The position numbers and the translations under genes were made by a program. Shown here piece after piece: positions 1 through 12,450 of a stretch of DNA of 33,022 nt; within the stretch, counting starts at the first letter, position 1, and every line of letters starts with the position of its first letter. Under the pieces are notes generated by a model. The model saw only the letters and a program-made list of their open reading frames with translations, did not search any database and was not told where the DNA came from. This DNA comes from Pseudomonadota bacterium (lineage in GTDB: Bacteria; Pseudomonadota; Alphaproteobacteria; Caulobacterales; Aquidulcibacteraceae), in assembly GCA_016195245.1 (NCBI GenBank), contig JACQAC010000083.1, positions 1 through 33,022 of the forward strand, written 5' to 3'.

Positions 1-105
1 GGCGACGCTGCGTCCGAAGCCCACGACCGCGACGCCATCGCCGCGCAGGTGGCGAACCACTTCCGAACCAATCAGCCCATAAGCGCCGAGCACCAGAACG
101 CGCAT
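1..105 (-). CDS. NAD(P)-binding / NAD-dependent epimerase-type protein, N-terminus only (runs off left edge)
   Basis: Reverse strand reads MRVLVLGAYGLIGSEVVRHLRGDGVAVVGFGRSVA; Rossmann GxYGxxG motif at the N-terminus. Confidence 0.75.
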   Translation of the reverse strand, partial: MRVLVLGAYGLIGSEVVRHLRGDGVAVVGFGRSVA

Positions 106-140
106 CACTTGGCGCTAGGCCGCTTTGCGCGGGCGCGCAA

Positions 141-485
141 TCAGGTCGCGGGATTGCTCGGCGGCACTTGCCCGTTGGGCGTCAAGTGATCGATCGCCTG
201 CGGAAAGAATTGCGCCAGTTGCTGGGTGAGTTGTTGTGGGTTCATGCCGGCGCGCCGCGCGATCTCATCAATCGTGCCCGAGCCAAACACCTGATGGATT
301 TGTTCGGCGGTGATCGGCAGGTTCGGCCCCGTCGATACCCACGAGCGCACCGTGTCACCTAGCCCGTGCTGTTGCATCTGATTGACCACGCCCTGCACGC
401 CACCGTGCTGTTCAAGGATGCGCTGCGCGGCCACCGCCAGCCCCGCGCCCACCGCGCCGCCCACCAAGCTGTCCAGCAAACCCAT
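141..485 (-). CDS. YidB-like (DUF937) family protein
   Basis: ORF 141..551; likely start MGLLDSLVGGAVGAG at 485; C-terminal ITAEQIHQVFGSGTIDEIARRAGMNPQQLTQQLAQFFPQAIDHLTPNG is typical of YidB. Confidence 0.8.
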   Translation of the reverse strand: MGLLDSLVGGAVGAGLAVAAQRILEQHGGVQGVVNQMQQHGLGDTVRSWVSTGPNLPITAEQIHQVFGSGTIDEIARRAGMNPQQLTQQLAQFFPQAIDHLTPNGQVPPSNPAT

Positions 486-514
486 GACCTCTCCTTCTCT
501 CGGTCCAATGCCTC

Positions 515-952
515 TTAGGCGAATCCGCCGCCTGCGTTCGACGCACGGCAACGAATGAGCCTGCTTGTCAGGACCGCAGCCTGGCGATGCACGACCGCCT
601 GGCGATAGTCCACATCGGTGACCATCTCAAGAAATGCGGCCGCCGTCGGATAGTGCGCAATGAATACAGCATCCCAATGTTCCTTGTGCGGGCCGATGAC
701 CATCGTCTCCATCTCGCCGCGCCAGACGATCTTGCCACCGACGCGTTTGAAGATCGGCCCACTGGTGCGGCCATATTCGGCATAAGCTTCCGTGCCGCTG
801 CGAGGCGCCTTCGCGCCGGGATGCGCGGCGGGATACTCGGCGCGCTCGCGAAAGCGCACCAGGTTCAGCATGAAGATCGGCTCGTCTCGCGGCAGCGCCC
901 TGAAGCTTTCAAAGGCTTCGCGGGTTGGATCGATGTGCAAATCGTCGTTCAT
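515..952 (-). CDS. DUF1330 domain-containing protein
   Basis: MNDDLHIDPTREAFESFRALPRDEPIFMLNLVRFRERAEY... resembles DUF1330 (dimeric alpha-beta barrel) proteins. Confidence 0.7.
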   Translation of the reverse strand: MNDDLHIDPTREAFESFRALPRDEPIFMLNLVRFRERAEYPAAHPGAKAPRSGTEAYAEYGRTSGPIFKRVGGKIVWRGEMETMVIGPHKEHWDAVFIAHYPTAAAFLEMVTDVDYRQAVVHRQAAVLTSRLIRCRASNAGGGFA

Positions 953-1021
953 GACGCGCTTCTAACACATCCGCGCGCGCCGCGCTTGACGCAGGGTTCG
1001 ATGGCATTAGTTTCCACGTCG

Positions 1022-1124
1022 TTCTCCGGGGGGCCGCGCCGGTTCATTCGAACCACGGCGGCTGAGAGGCGGCCGAAGCCGCGACCCGCCGAACCTGATC
1101 CGGTTCACACCGGCGTAGGGAGAG
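1022..1124 (+). promoter_or_regulatory. TPP riboswitch (THI element)
   Basis: Contains GGCTGAGAGG...ACCCGCCGAACCTGATCCGGTTCACACCGGCGTAGGGA, the canonical THI-box core; thiC lies downstream in the same transcription unit. Confidence 0.93.
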
Positions 1125-1132
1125 ACGCGCAC

Positions 1133-2088
1133 TTGTCTGAAACTGTCGTCATCGCTGAGCGCTTTCACGGGCCGCCGCGCTCCGGCAACGGCGGCTATGT
1201 CTGCGGGCTGGCCGCGGCGTTCGTCGGCAACGCCGCGGAAGTGTCGCTACGCGCGCCGCCACCGCTCGAAACGCCAATCGACGTCGTGCGCGATGATGGC
1301 GAGATCATCCTGCGCCACGGCGGCAAGGACCTTGCGCGTGCGCGTGCGGCTACGCCCTCCGTCACACCGCCGTCTTCACCGGGCTTGCGCACAGCCACGG
1401 ACGCCGCGCGCACGTTTCCGCCGCGTGGCGAGCATTTCTTTCCAGGCTGCTTCACCTGCGGCCCGGCGCATCCGCAAGGCTTGCACATTTTCTCCGGCCC
1501 GGTGCGCGAAGGCTTCGTCGCTTCGCCCTGGCGCCCGACGCCGGACCTTGCGGATGAAGACGGCCTGGTTCGCGCTGAATTCATGTGGGCCGCGCTCGAT
1601 TGCCCGACCTATTGGGCGCTCAGGCGCGCCGGCGAAATCCGCGCCGTGCTCGCACGTCTCACCGCGCAAATCGATGCGCGCCCGCGCGCCGACGACACGC
1701 TGATCGTCGGCGCCTGGCCGCTCGACAGTCACGGCCGCAAACATCACGGCGCCGCCGCCATTTATGACCAATCCGGCGCCGTGCTCGCGCCCTTCATACA
1801 AGACGGCCCGCTGCTCTTCGTCACCGCTGTATTCGGCATCGCCATCGGCTGCGCCATGGTCGCCGCGCATCATCACTGGAACAGCTTGCCCGCCATCATC
1901 ATCAGCTTCTTCGGCTGGATCACGCTCATCCGCAGCGCCGTGTTGCTGTTTGTGCCGCAGATCGTCTCGCAGCTCGCCGGCATGGCGATGCACGTGCCTG
2001 GCATCCCACTCATCCCCGCTGCCATCGCCACGTTGATCGGCATCTATCTGGCGTACGCTGGCTGGTTTGCAAAACCCAGAGCAAAGCC

Positions 2089-2092
<4 letters not shown>
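1133..2092 (+). CDS. Chimeric protein: hotdog thioesterase-like domain fused to the C-terminal part of a small membrane protein
   Basis: TTG start 9 nt after the riboswitch, in the frame of ORF 587..2092; N-part LSETVVIAERFHGPPRSGNGGYVCGLAAAFV...; C-part PLLFVTAVFGIAIGCAMVAAHHHWNSLPAIIISFFGW... is paralogous to the next gene. Confidence 0.75.
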
Positions 2093-4877
<2,785 letters not shown>

Positions 4878-4878
<1 letters not shown>

Positions 4879-5399
4879 TGCGCGAGATTATCATCATCGC
4901 CGGTGCAAACGGCGCTGGGAAGACTAGTTTCGCAAACGAATACCTGCCCGCTGAGCATGAACAGCTACTTTTCATCAATGCTGATGAAATCGCGCGCGAT
5001 CTGGCGGCGACCGGGCTGTCCGGTCTGCAACTCGATCTACGTGCCGGCCGCATGATGCTTGAGCAAATCGACGAAGCAGTCAGAAATCAGCGGGAAATCA
5101 TGTTTGAGACGACCCTTGCGTCGTTAAGCTACGCTAGAAAGATTCCCGGGTGGCAACACCAAGGCTATCACGTCAGTCTCATTTACCTGAGTTTGCCAAA
5201 TGTTGCGTCTTCAATAGCCCGCGTCCAAAAGCGCGTAGCCGCCGGCGGACACAACATTCCCGAAGAAATAATTCGCCGTCGATTCGATCGCAGCCTCGAG
5301 TACCTCGAAACGCGGTACAAACCTATTGTGGACGAGTGGTATATTTGGAATAGCTTGGAGGGTGATTTCCAGCTTGTTGAGGCTTGGGACGATGAATAA
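4878..5399 (+). CDS. Zeta-toxin-family / P-loop kinase-like protein
   Basis: MREIIIIAGANGAGKTSFANEYLP Walker A; INADEIARDLA; IMFETTLAS; basic RxxRRRFDRS helix, all typical of zeta-toxin-like kinases. Confidence 0.82.
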
Positions 5400-5568
5400 G
5401 CGGCTCGACGTGAGCAAAGTTGACGCAGCGCTAAAGCGTGCTGGGCGCAATGCCGTCACCGGTTCAACTGCAATTCGGTCTGGGCGACTCGTTGCTCCAA
5501 CTGATCGAAGCACTAAATCAATTGGCGCTTCTTCGTTGTCGAACCATCCGCCTAAGCAAAAGAAATAG
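5392..5568 (+). CDS. Small (58 aa) basic protein overlapping the 3' end of the zeta-like gene
   Basis: ATG at 5392 overlaps the upstream stop (gATGAATAA); MNKRLDVSKVDAALKRAGRNAVTGSTAIRSGRLVAPTDRS... Confidence 0.6.
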   Translation: MNKRLDVSKVDAALKRAGRNAVTGSTAIRSGRLVAPTDRSTKSIGASSLSNHPPKQKK

Positions 5569-5667
5569 CTGACCACCGGCGACTCTAGACTGCTTGCGCG
5601 ATTATCACCCCCTCACCGCATTCCAATTGAACAAAAACCCCTCCGCCGCGCGTACAATGCGGCTCAC

Positions 5668-5832
5668 ATGTCTAACCGCACCGCGCCACTCTCCCTCTGG
5701 ACCATCGCGCAAACCTTCCTGAACACGCTCTTCGCGCTGTTCGTTCGGGGCGTTCTATTCGTCCTGACGCGCCCCGAAATCACCTTGAAGCCGCAACAAT
5801 CGCGAAACATCGCCGCAAAACGCAGCCGCTAA
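5668..5832 (+). CDS. Short (54 aa) hydrophobic ORF, putative small membrane protein
   Basis: Read directly: MSNRTAPLSLWTIAQTFLNTLFALFVRGVLFVLTRPEITLKPQQSRNIAAKRSR*; one TM-like segment and a basic C-tail; below the ORF-track length cutoff. Confidence 0.4.
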   Translation: MSNRTAPLSLWTIAQTFLNTLFALFVRGVLFVLTRPEITLKPQQSRNIAAKRSR

Positions 5833-5861
5833 CGCTTGCCTTCAGTATTGGAGGGAAATCC

Positions 5862-5936
5862 ATGCGAGCGTTCGCCGTCCTCATCTCGATCCTGATCGCC
5901 CTCTTGCCAGTCTGCGCCATGATCGCCCCACTATGA
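5862..5936 (+). CDS. Tiny (24 aa) hydrophobic peptide ORF
   Basis: Shine-Dalgarno GGAGGG about 8 nt upstream of ATG; MRAFAVLISILIALLPVCAMIAPL*. Confidence 0.35.
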   Translation: MRAFAVLISILIALLPVCAMIAPL

Positions 5937-5999
5937 CCTTAGTGTTCCCGTTGCGGCGCGGGGTTCGGCCAGCCTAAAGTTCCTCCGCACGAGGGATTT

Positions 6000-7835
6000 T
6001 TGCCGGCGACCTTCACTCAAAGGCCCTACTTCCTATTGGGCGCGGCTCTGGCCTTGCCGGTGGTTGTGCTGGTGGTGCTGCAACTCGTCTTCACGCTCAA
6101 TCGCGAGCGCGAAGACATCGAACGCCAGACCTTGGCGCGCGCCGCAGCGGTCTCCGAACTCGCGGATGCGATGCTTGAGGGCGATGTCTCGGCGATGCGC
6201 GTGCTCGCCACGAGCCCCAGTTTCACGCATCACGCCTGGATCGAAGCCTACGCTCGCTCTCGCGAAGTCTCCGCTTTCAATCCGGCCTGGCGCAACATCA
6301 TCCTCTCGGATCTGCAAACGAGACGCGAAGTGTTCGATCTCGCCCGCGGTTTCTCCGCCGCAGGCGAAGCGCTCAAACCCTTCGCCGATCTGCAGCCTAC
6401 GAACGACGGCGCGATCATCGGAGATATTTATCGGGACGGTGAAAATTGCCCCTGTGCCTATGTCCACCTCCCGATCCTCGAAGGCGGACATCCCCGCTTT
6501 CTCCTCACCATCGCTCTCGATCCGAGACGCTTTCAAACATTATTGATTGAACACACGCCCCCAGGCCTCGTCTCTGCAATCAACGATCGTCACGGAAATT
6601 TCGTCGCGCGAAACGTCAACTATGAAGCCCGCGTCGGCACGCCGGCCACGCCCTTTTTGCGCCGAGCGCTCGCGAGTTCCGCAAACAGCGGCATCTACGA
6701 TGCCGTGACCTATGAAGGATTTCAGAACAAAACGGCGTTCGTCCGCTCGCCGATCAGCGGATGGTCAGCCCACATCGCCATCGCTTCGGTGCTCATCGAT
6801 CGCCCACGGCTCTTGGTTTTTCTCACCGTCGGCGTCGGCGCCCTGGTTGCCTTCGCAAGCGCCGCGGGCCTGATCTTTTGGGCGCTGCGGGACCTCGCTG
6901 AGCGCCGCCAAGCAGAGCGGCAATTGGCGCAAACCCAGAAACTCGAAGCCATCGGCCAACTGACGGGCGGTGTAGCCCACGATTTCAACAATCTGCTCAC
7001 GGTGATGATCGGCGGCCTCAACATGCTGCTTCGGCGCATGGATGATCCAAAACAGCGCGAAATCGCCGAACACATGCTCGATGCTGCTCAACGCGGCGAC
7101 AAACTCACCAAGCAATTGCTGGCCTTCTCTCGTGGCAAGCAATTGGAACTCAGCGCCGTCGATCTCCACGTTCTGGTGCCGGGCATGGAAGAATTGCTGC
7201 GGCGTTCGATCAATCCGCAGACTCAGCTCGAATTCGAGCTCCAACCGAGCGCCCGCTGGGTGAAAACCGACGCCAACCAGCTCGAACTTGCCATCCTCAA
7301 TTTGGTGATCAATGCGCGCGACGCGATGCCCGATGGCGGCCGCATCGCGGTGAGCGTGCGAGACTCTGCCGATCATCCCGAAAACGTCGAACTCGCCGTC
7401 GCTGACGACGGCATGGGCATGCCCAAGGACATCTCCGACCGCGCCTTCGAACCGTTCTTCACGACTAAGCCCGCCGGCAAAGGCACCGGCCTTGGTCTCG
7501 CGCAAGTGTTCGGCGCCGCGCAGCAATCCGGCGGGTCGGTTGAGATTGAGTCCAGCCCAGGGCGTGGCACCATCGTCCGGTTCATCTTGCCACGCACCGC
7601 GCCGCCGCCCAAGCAACCAACTCTGCTGGTGACCGACTATTCCATGCCTGGGATGACAGGTCTCGAACTCGCGGAGCGGGCGCGGGCGCAAGTCGGCGGC
7701 CTGAAGGTGCTGATCGTTTCCGGCTATGCCGATGCGACCGCATTGGAGGCTTCCGCCGCACGTCCGGCTTTGTTGCGCAAGCCGTTCGATGAGCGTGCTC
7801 TGCTCGACGCTGTGAACAACGCTTTCGCAGCGTAG
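6000..7835 (+). CDS. Membrane sensor histidine kinase with truncated C-terminal receiver domain
   Basis: N-terminal [20 protein letters not shown] (H-box); [14 protein letters not shown] (N-box); [13 protein letters not shown] (G-box); C-terminal [37 protein letters not shown] receiver fragment. Confidence 0.9.
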   Translation: MPATFTQRPYFLLGAALALPVVVLVVLQLVFTLNREREDIERQTLARAAAVSELADAMLEGDVSAMRVLATSPSFTHHAWIEAYARSREVSAFNPAWRNIILSDLQTRREVFDLARGFSAAGEALKPFADLQPTNDGAIIGDIYRDGENCPCAYVHLPILEGGHPRFLLTIALDPRRFQTLLIEHTPPGLVSAINDRHGNFVARNVNYEARVGTPATPFLRRALASSANSGIYDAVTYEGFQNKTAFVRSPISGWSAHIAIASVLIDRPRLLVFLTVGVGALVAFASAAGLIFWALRDLAERRQAERQLAQTQKLEAIGQLTGGVAHDFNNLLTVMIGGLNMLLRRMDDPKQREIAEHMLDAAQRGDKLTKQLLAFSRGKQLELSAVDLHVLVPGMEELLRRSINPQTQLEFELQPSARWVKTDANQLELAILNLVINARDAMPDGGRIAVSVRDSADHPENVELAVADDGMGMPKDISDRAFEPFFTTKPAGKGTGLGLAQVFGAAQQSGGSVEIESSPGRGTIVRFILPRTAPPPKQPTLLVTDYSMPGMTGLELAERARAQVGGLKVLIVSGYADATALEASAARPALLRKPFDERALLDAVNNAFAA

Positions 7836-7899
7836 TGTGACAAAGCGCTCCCATTTTAATGCAACGCGAAGCTGCTTAAGTTGAATAGGGGAGCGGCCG

Positions 7900-9699
7900 A
7901 TGAATCCGGTGGCGCGGCTGGCGCGCGAAGTCAAATTCATACGCGGACTTTCCCGCACGCTGTGGCGCGTGCGGACAATTGCACCGGATTCCCCGGTGCT
8001 GCTCTGCGATGATTTTGAAGAAGCGGTCGACAAGTTCGCTGACCACACGGCCTTGGTGTTCGAAGACGATCGCCTCACCTATCGCGACCTCGACGGCCTC
8101 GCCAATCGCTTCGCTGCGTGGGGTGATGCGCAAGGCCTGAAGGCAGGTGACACGGTAGCGCTGCTGCTGCCGAATCGAACTGAATATGTGCCCGCCTGGA
8201 TGGGTCTTGCGAAAATCGGCGTCGCCACTGCCCTCATCAACAACAATCTCTCGGGCACGGCGCTGGCGCACTCGCTCTCAATTTCCGGTGCGAGCCACGT
8301 CATCACTGATGCGGCGTGCATGCCGGTGATCGGCGCCATTCGCGCAGGCTTGGCGCGGCCACTGACTTATTGGTTGATTGATGCGGCGGGCGAACTGCCT
8401 GAAAACTACAAGTCACTTGATCTGAAGTCGCCGCGCATCGCGCCGGAGCGTCCTAATAGAACGCGCCGCGCGGGCCTCACGGCCAAGGGAGTTGCGCTTT
8501 ATATCTATACTTCCGGCACCACCGGCATGCCGAAGGCGGCACGCATCACGCACATGCGCGCGCAACTTTACATGCGCGCGTTTGCAGCAGCGACGAACGG
8601 CAATGCCGAAGACAAAGTCTATTGCGCGTTGCCACTCTACCATTCAACGGGCGGGCTCTGCGGCGTTGGCTCGGCCTTGCTGAATGGCGGCACGCTGGTG
8701 CTGCGGCGCAAGTTTTCCGCGTCGCATTTCTGGGATGACATCGCCGATCATGATTGCACCATTTTCGTCTATATTGGCGAGCTCTGCCGCTATCTGTTGA
8801 ACCAGCCGCCACATCCGAAGGAACGTGCGCATCACTTGCGGCTCGCGTTCGGCAACGGCATGCGCCCCGAGGTTTGGACTGAGTTTCAATCGCGCTTCGG
8901 CGTGCCGGAAATTCTGGAATTTTACGGCTCGACCGAGGGCAACGTGTCGATGTTCAACTTCGACGGCCAACCCGGCGCAATCGGACGTGTCCCGCGCTAC
9001 TTGCGTAAGCGCTTCACTGTCAAGCTTGTGAAATTCGACGTCGAAGCAGAGATGCCGATGCGTGGGCCGGATGGATTGTGCATCGAATGCGCGCCCGGTG
9101 AGGTTGGCGAGGCGGTTGGCCTGATCGGCGCCGATGCACGCAGCAATTATACCGGCTACGCCGACAAGACCGCGTCGGAGCGCAAAATCCTGCACGACGC
9201 CTTCGCCAAGGGCGACGCGTGGTTCCGCACGGGCGATCTGATGCGCCAGGACGAGGACGGCTATTTCTATTTCGTCGATCGCATCGGCGACACTTTCCGC
9301 TGGAAAGGCGAAAACGTTTCCACGACGGAAGTCGCGGAAGCGGTGTCGCGCTATCCCGGCGTCGCTGAGGCGAACGTTTACGGCGTCAGCATCGCCAAAC
9401 TGGATGGGCGCGCCGGCATGGTGGCGATCACGCCTGGCGAAGATTTCGATCTGCAAGGCCTGCGAGATTTCTTACATCGCGAGCTGCCAAACTACGCGCG
9501 CCCGATCTTCGTGCGCATCACGCCAGCGATCGAAACGACAGGAACGTTCAAACATCGCAAGGTCGATTTGGTGAGCGATGGTTTTGATCCAGCAAAGATC
9601 GAGCACGCGCTTTATTTCGATGATCCAGCCGAGCAGAAATATGTCCCGGTGACATCAGCTCTGTACGCGCAGATCCAAAATGGCGGGTTCAAACTCTAA
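7900..9699 (+). CDS. Long-chain acyl-CoA synthetase (AMP-binding)
   Basis: YIYTSGTTGMPKAARITHMR; EFYGSTEGN; DRIGDTFRWKGENVSTTEVAEA; HRKVDLV. Confidence 0.92.
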   Translation: MNPVARLAREVKFIRGLSRTLWRVRTIAPDSPVLLCDDFEEAVDKFADHTALVFEDDRLTYRDLDGLANRFAAWGDAQGLKAGDTVALLLPNRTEYVPAWMGLAKIGVATALINNNLSGTALAHSLSISGASHVITDAACMPVIGAIRAGLARPLTYWLIDAAGELPENYKSLDLKSPRIAPERPNRTRRAGLTAKGVALYIYTSGTTGMPKAARITHMRAQLYMRAFAAATNGNAEDKVYCALPLYHSTGGLCGVGSALLNGGTLVLRRKFSASHFWDDIADHDCTIFVYIGELCRYLLNQPPHPKERAHHLRLAFGNGMRPEVWTEFQSRFGVPEILEFYGSTEGNVSMFNFDGQPGAIGRVPRYLRKRFTVKLVKFDVEAEMPMRGPDGLCIECAPGEVGEAVGLIGADARSNYTGYADKTASERKILHDAFAKGDAWFRTGDLMRQDEDGYFYFVDRIGDTFRWKGENVSTTEVAEAVSRYPGVAEANVYGVSIAKLDGRAGMVAITPGEDFDLQGLRDFLHRELPNYARPIFVRITPAIETTGTFKHRKVDLVSDGFDPAKIEHALYFDDPAEQKYVPVTSALYAQIQNGGFKL

Positions 9700-10460
9700 G
9701 AGAAGGTGACGGTGAGCGCGTCGCCAATGCGATCGATGCGCGCACTTCTGCCGTACGTTGCTTCGAGTGTCTCTGGCGTCAGCGCCACGCTCGGCGCCCC
9801 CTCCGCAACAACGCGGCCCTCTCGAAGCAGCAGCAAACGATCAGCCGTGCGCGCCGCTAGTGCAACATCATGGGTGGAAAACACGACGGCGCCGCCTGGG
9901 GCGTGAGTGCGAATTATGTCGGCAACGGCCAACGCCTGCGCCGGATCGAGACCGGCCGTGGGCTCGTCCAGCATCAGCAAAGGCGCATGTTGTGCGATCG
10001 CCCGCGCGAGATGCGCGCGGGCTTTTTCACCGCCGGAAATTTCGTCCATACGGCGTGAGCGGAGTTTTTCGAGCGAACACGCTTGGATGGCGGTATCGAC
10101 GGCAGCCTGATCAGCGCCTGAAAGGCGCTCCGGCGCGGCGCCGTAAGCGTAGCGGCCGAGCGCGACGAGATGCTCAACGCTGATCGGCCAAATTGATTGC
10201 GGTCGTTGCGGCAGATACGCGGCGCGCAAGGCACGATCACGCGGGTTGAGCAAGTGTGGATCGCCGCCGCCGAGCCGCACCATGCCTGACCTTGGCACGA
10301 TGAGCCCCAAGCCGGCGCGCATCAGCGTGGTCTTCCCCGCACCGTTAGCGCCGAGCAACGCAATGACCTCGCCCCGCGTCACGGTGAGCGAAACGCCGCT
10401 CACGGCGGCGCGACCAGCGAGTGCGACGCTGAGTTCCGTTAGTGAGAGCAAGGCGCTCAC
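9696..10460 (-). CDS. btuD: ABC transporter ATP-binding protein, cobalamin type
   Basis: GANGAGKTTLM Walker A; ISGGEKARAHLARAI signature; LLMLDEPTAGLDP; GTG start overlapping the permease stop; operon preceded by a cobalamin riboswitch. Confidence 0.82.
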   Translation of the reverse strand: MSALLSLTELSVALAGRAAVSGVSLTVTRGEVIALLGANGAGKTTLMRAGLGLIVPRSGMVRLGGGDPHLLNPRDRALRAAYLPQRPQSIWPISVEHLVALGRYAYGAAPERLSGADQAAVDTAIQACSLEKLRSRRMDEISGGEKARAHLARAIAQHAPLLMLDEPTAGLDPAQALAVADIIRTHAPGGAVVFSTHDVALAARTADRLLLLREGRVVAEGAPSVALTPETLEATYGRSARIDRIGDALTVTFS

Positions 10461-11422
10461 GCCTCGGCGCTCCGCGAAGCAAGACGCGCGGCAATCAGCG
10501 CGAAGATGGGGCCGCCAACCAAGGCGGCGGCGACGCCAAGCTTCAACTCCGTGTCGGTGGGCAACAAACGCACCGCGGTGTCGGCCACCACAAGCATGGC
10601 GCCGCCTGCGAGCGCACTCGGGACGAGCAAGCGCGCAGGATCGTGGCCGGCCATGACACGCACCAAGTGCGGCGCGGCGATGCCGACAAACCCGATAACG
10701 CCAGCGACAGCGGTGGCGCCGCCTGCGCAAGCCGCCGCGCCGAGCACCACGAGAACGCGGGTGCGTGTGAGATTTGCGCCGATGGCGGCAGCGGCTTCTT
10801 CGCCAAGCGTCAGCGCTTGCAGGCCGCGCGCGGCGAAGAGAATGAGTGCGGCGCCGGCAATGAGGAACACGCTAACAAGCACGACATCGTTGAGAGAACG
10901 GCCTTCGACAGAGCCCAGAGTCCAGTTGACGAGATCCGAGAGCGCACCCGGATTCGGTGCGAGATTGAGCCCAAGCGCGATCAAGCCACCGGCAGCGCTT
11001 GAGAGGCCGACCCCGATGAGAACAAGGCTGGCGGGACCCCTAGTTGACCAGCCAAGCACGGTGACAAGCGCAGCGGCGCCGAGCGCGAAGATCAGCGCGG
11101 CGGCCGGCGCGAGGGATGCGAAGCCGAAGGCAAAAGCGATGACCGCGCCGAGCGCGGCGAAACCGGAAAGACCAAGGACACCGGAGTCGGCCAGCGGGTT
11201 ACGCAACAAGCCTTGTAGCGCAGCGCCAGCTAGACCTAACGCTGCGCCGACGAGCCACGCTGTTAGAGCACGTGGCAGGCGGATTTGCCAGACGATAGTG
11301 CGGGTTTCGTCGTCGCTCGCGAGCGGATTGGCGAGCGCGACGGGGCCAAGGTAGAGCGCCGTGAATAGCGCGAGCACACTGATGATGATGAGCGCCAGCG
11401 AGAGGCGTGCTGCACCGCTCAT
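10457..11422 (-). CDS. btuC: FecCD/BtuC-family ABC transporter permease
   Basis: RLPRALTAWLVGAALGLAGAALQGLLRNPLADSGVLG; GVIGFVGIAAPHLVRVMAGHDPARLLVPSALAGG. Confidence 0.85.
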   Translation of the reverse strand: MSGAARLSLALIIISVLALFTALYLGPVALANPLASDDETRTIVWQIRLPRALTAWLVGAALGLAGAALQGLLRNPLADSGVLGLSGFAALGAVIAFAFGFASLAPAAALIFALGAAALVTVLGWSTRGPASLVLIGVGLSSAAGGLIALGLNLAPNPGALSDLVNWTLGSVEGRSLNDVVLVSVFLIAGAALILFAARGLQALTLGEEAAAAIGANLTRTRVLVVLGAAACAGGATAVAGVIGFVGIAAPHLVRVMAGHDPARLLVPSALAGGAMLVVADTAVRLLPTDTELKLGVAAALVGGPIFALIAARLASRSAEA

Positions 11423-12231
11423 GTACGCCGCAGCGCGGTGGCGATGAGCTCGGCAGCGTCGATTGCGGTCCAAGCCTCGCATGAAACTGCGGCGGCCGGC
11501 AGCGGCACCGTGCGTGTGCGCGCAAGTGCAGCGCGGAATGCGGGATGACGCGATGGCGACCAGGCATTTACTCGCGTACGGCCAGTGTCGAAGAACGCTG
11601 TGGCGACCAATGCGGGCGGCGTTTGTGTGAGCCGTTCGAGCGGCAATACGTTCCAGCTTGGCGCGGAAGCGATGTTGCGTCCGCCTGCTGCGCGGATGAC
11701 GGCGTCCATCATCACGCCGGGCCCCGGCGTAGCGCCGCCAGCCGAGAGATACATGACCGGCGGTGCGGCGCGAGGCGCGATGGCGCGAAGGTGCGCAAGG
11801 CGCGTGTCGAGATCGCGCGCAAGCGTGGCGCCGCGATCGTCGTGGCCGAGCGCGTGAGCGGCTTGCAGAAGTTGAGCGCGCGCCTGCGTAAAGTCGGCGG
11901 CATCGCCGAGTTGCAGGACAGGCACGTGAAAGCGCGCGTAGATGGCAGCCGCATCCCAAGCGCCACCCCACGTGCGGACGATAAGATCGGGGTGTAGCGC
12001 GAGCGTTTCTTCAACCGTTGGGCGGACCTGCCGCAGTCCGCGGGCGCGAGCGCGATAATATGAGTCATCGCGCAACGCATTGTGCGACACGGCGGCGATC
12101 TGATCGCGGTCGGCGAGCGCCAGCACGAATTGGTCGGCGCAATAATCGAGGCTGACAACGTGGCGCGGCGCGGCGGACGCTGACGAAGCCCACGTCAGCA
12201 TAAGCGCCATCGCGCACACCAAAGCCCGCAC
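11419..12231 (-). CDS. btuF: ABC transporter periplasmic substrate-binding protein, BtuF-like
   Basis: Signal peptide VRALVCAMALMLTWASSASA; RHVVSLDYCADQFVLALADRDQIAAVSHNA; a GTG start at 12231 preceded by GGAGGTG is preferred to 12252; 4-nt overlap with the permease. Confidence 0.8.
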   Translation of the reverse strand: MRALVCAMALMLTWASSASAAPRHVVSLDYCADQFVLALADRDQIAAVSHNALRDDSYYRARARGLRQVRPTVEETLALHPDLIVRTWGGAWDAAAIYARFHVPVLQLGDAADFTQARAQLLQAAHALGHDDRGATLARDLDTRLAHLRAIAPRAAPPVMYLSAGGATPGPGVMMDAVIRAAGGRNIASAPSWNVLPLERLTQTPPALVATAFFDTGRTRVNAWSPSRHPAFRAALARTRTVPLPAAAVSCEAWTAIDAAELIATALRRT

Positions 12232-12267
12232 GTTCACCTCCAATGGCCCCATCCCGAGCCAGGCATT

Positions 12268-12450
12268 CGCATCGGCAGGTCTTCTGGCTCACGGCTCGAC
12301 GCTAGCGTCCCCTTCCCGCGCTTCGCGCAGTGGCTTGGACGGAAGCTTGCCGCTTACAGCTGCGGGCGCAGCCGCGGATTTGCCCGCGTTCCCTTTTGAT
12401 CCTCGTCGTGAGGAGCCGATGTGTGATCTCTACGCCGTGCCTACGACCCG
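12268..12450 (-). promoter_or_regulatory. Cobalamin (adenosylcobalamin) riboswitch
   Basis: Reverse strand: AAAAGGGAACGCGGGC...GCGGCTGCGCCCGCAGCTGTAAGCGG...CCACTG...GGGAAGG...GAGCCAGAAGACCTGCC (B12 box). Confidence 0.92.

Noticed and set aside
587-1132. N-terminal ~180 aa extension of ORF 587..2092
   Set aside because: It runs antisense through the DUF1330 gene and across the TPP riboswitch; real translation most likely begins at TTG 1133
6765-8078. 437-aa minus-strand ORF
   Set aside because: Spans the 3' half of the histidine kinase and the start of the acyl-CoA synthetase in antisense; no recognisable family
8644-9456. 270-aa minus-strand ORF
   Set aside because: Antisense shadow of the acyl-CoA synthetase gene
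10461-10730. N-terminal extension of the ABC ATPase ORF (9696..10730)
   Set aside because: Overlaps the permease coding sequence; the GTG at 10460 overlapping the permease stop is the natural start
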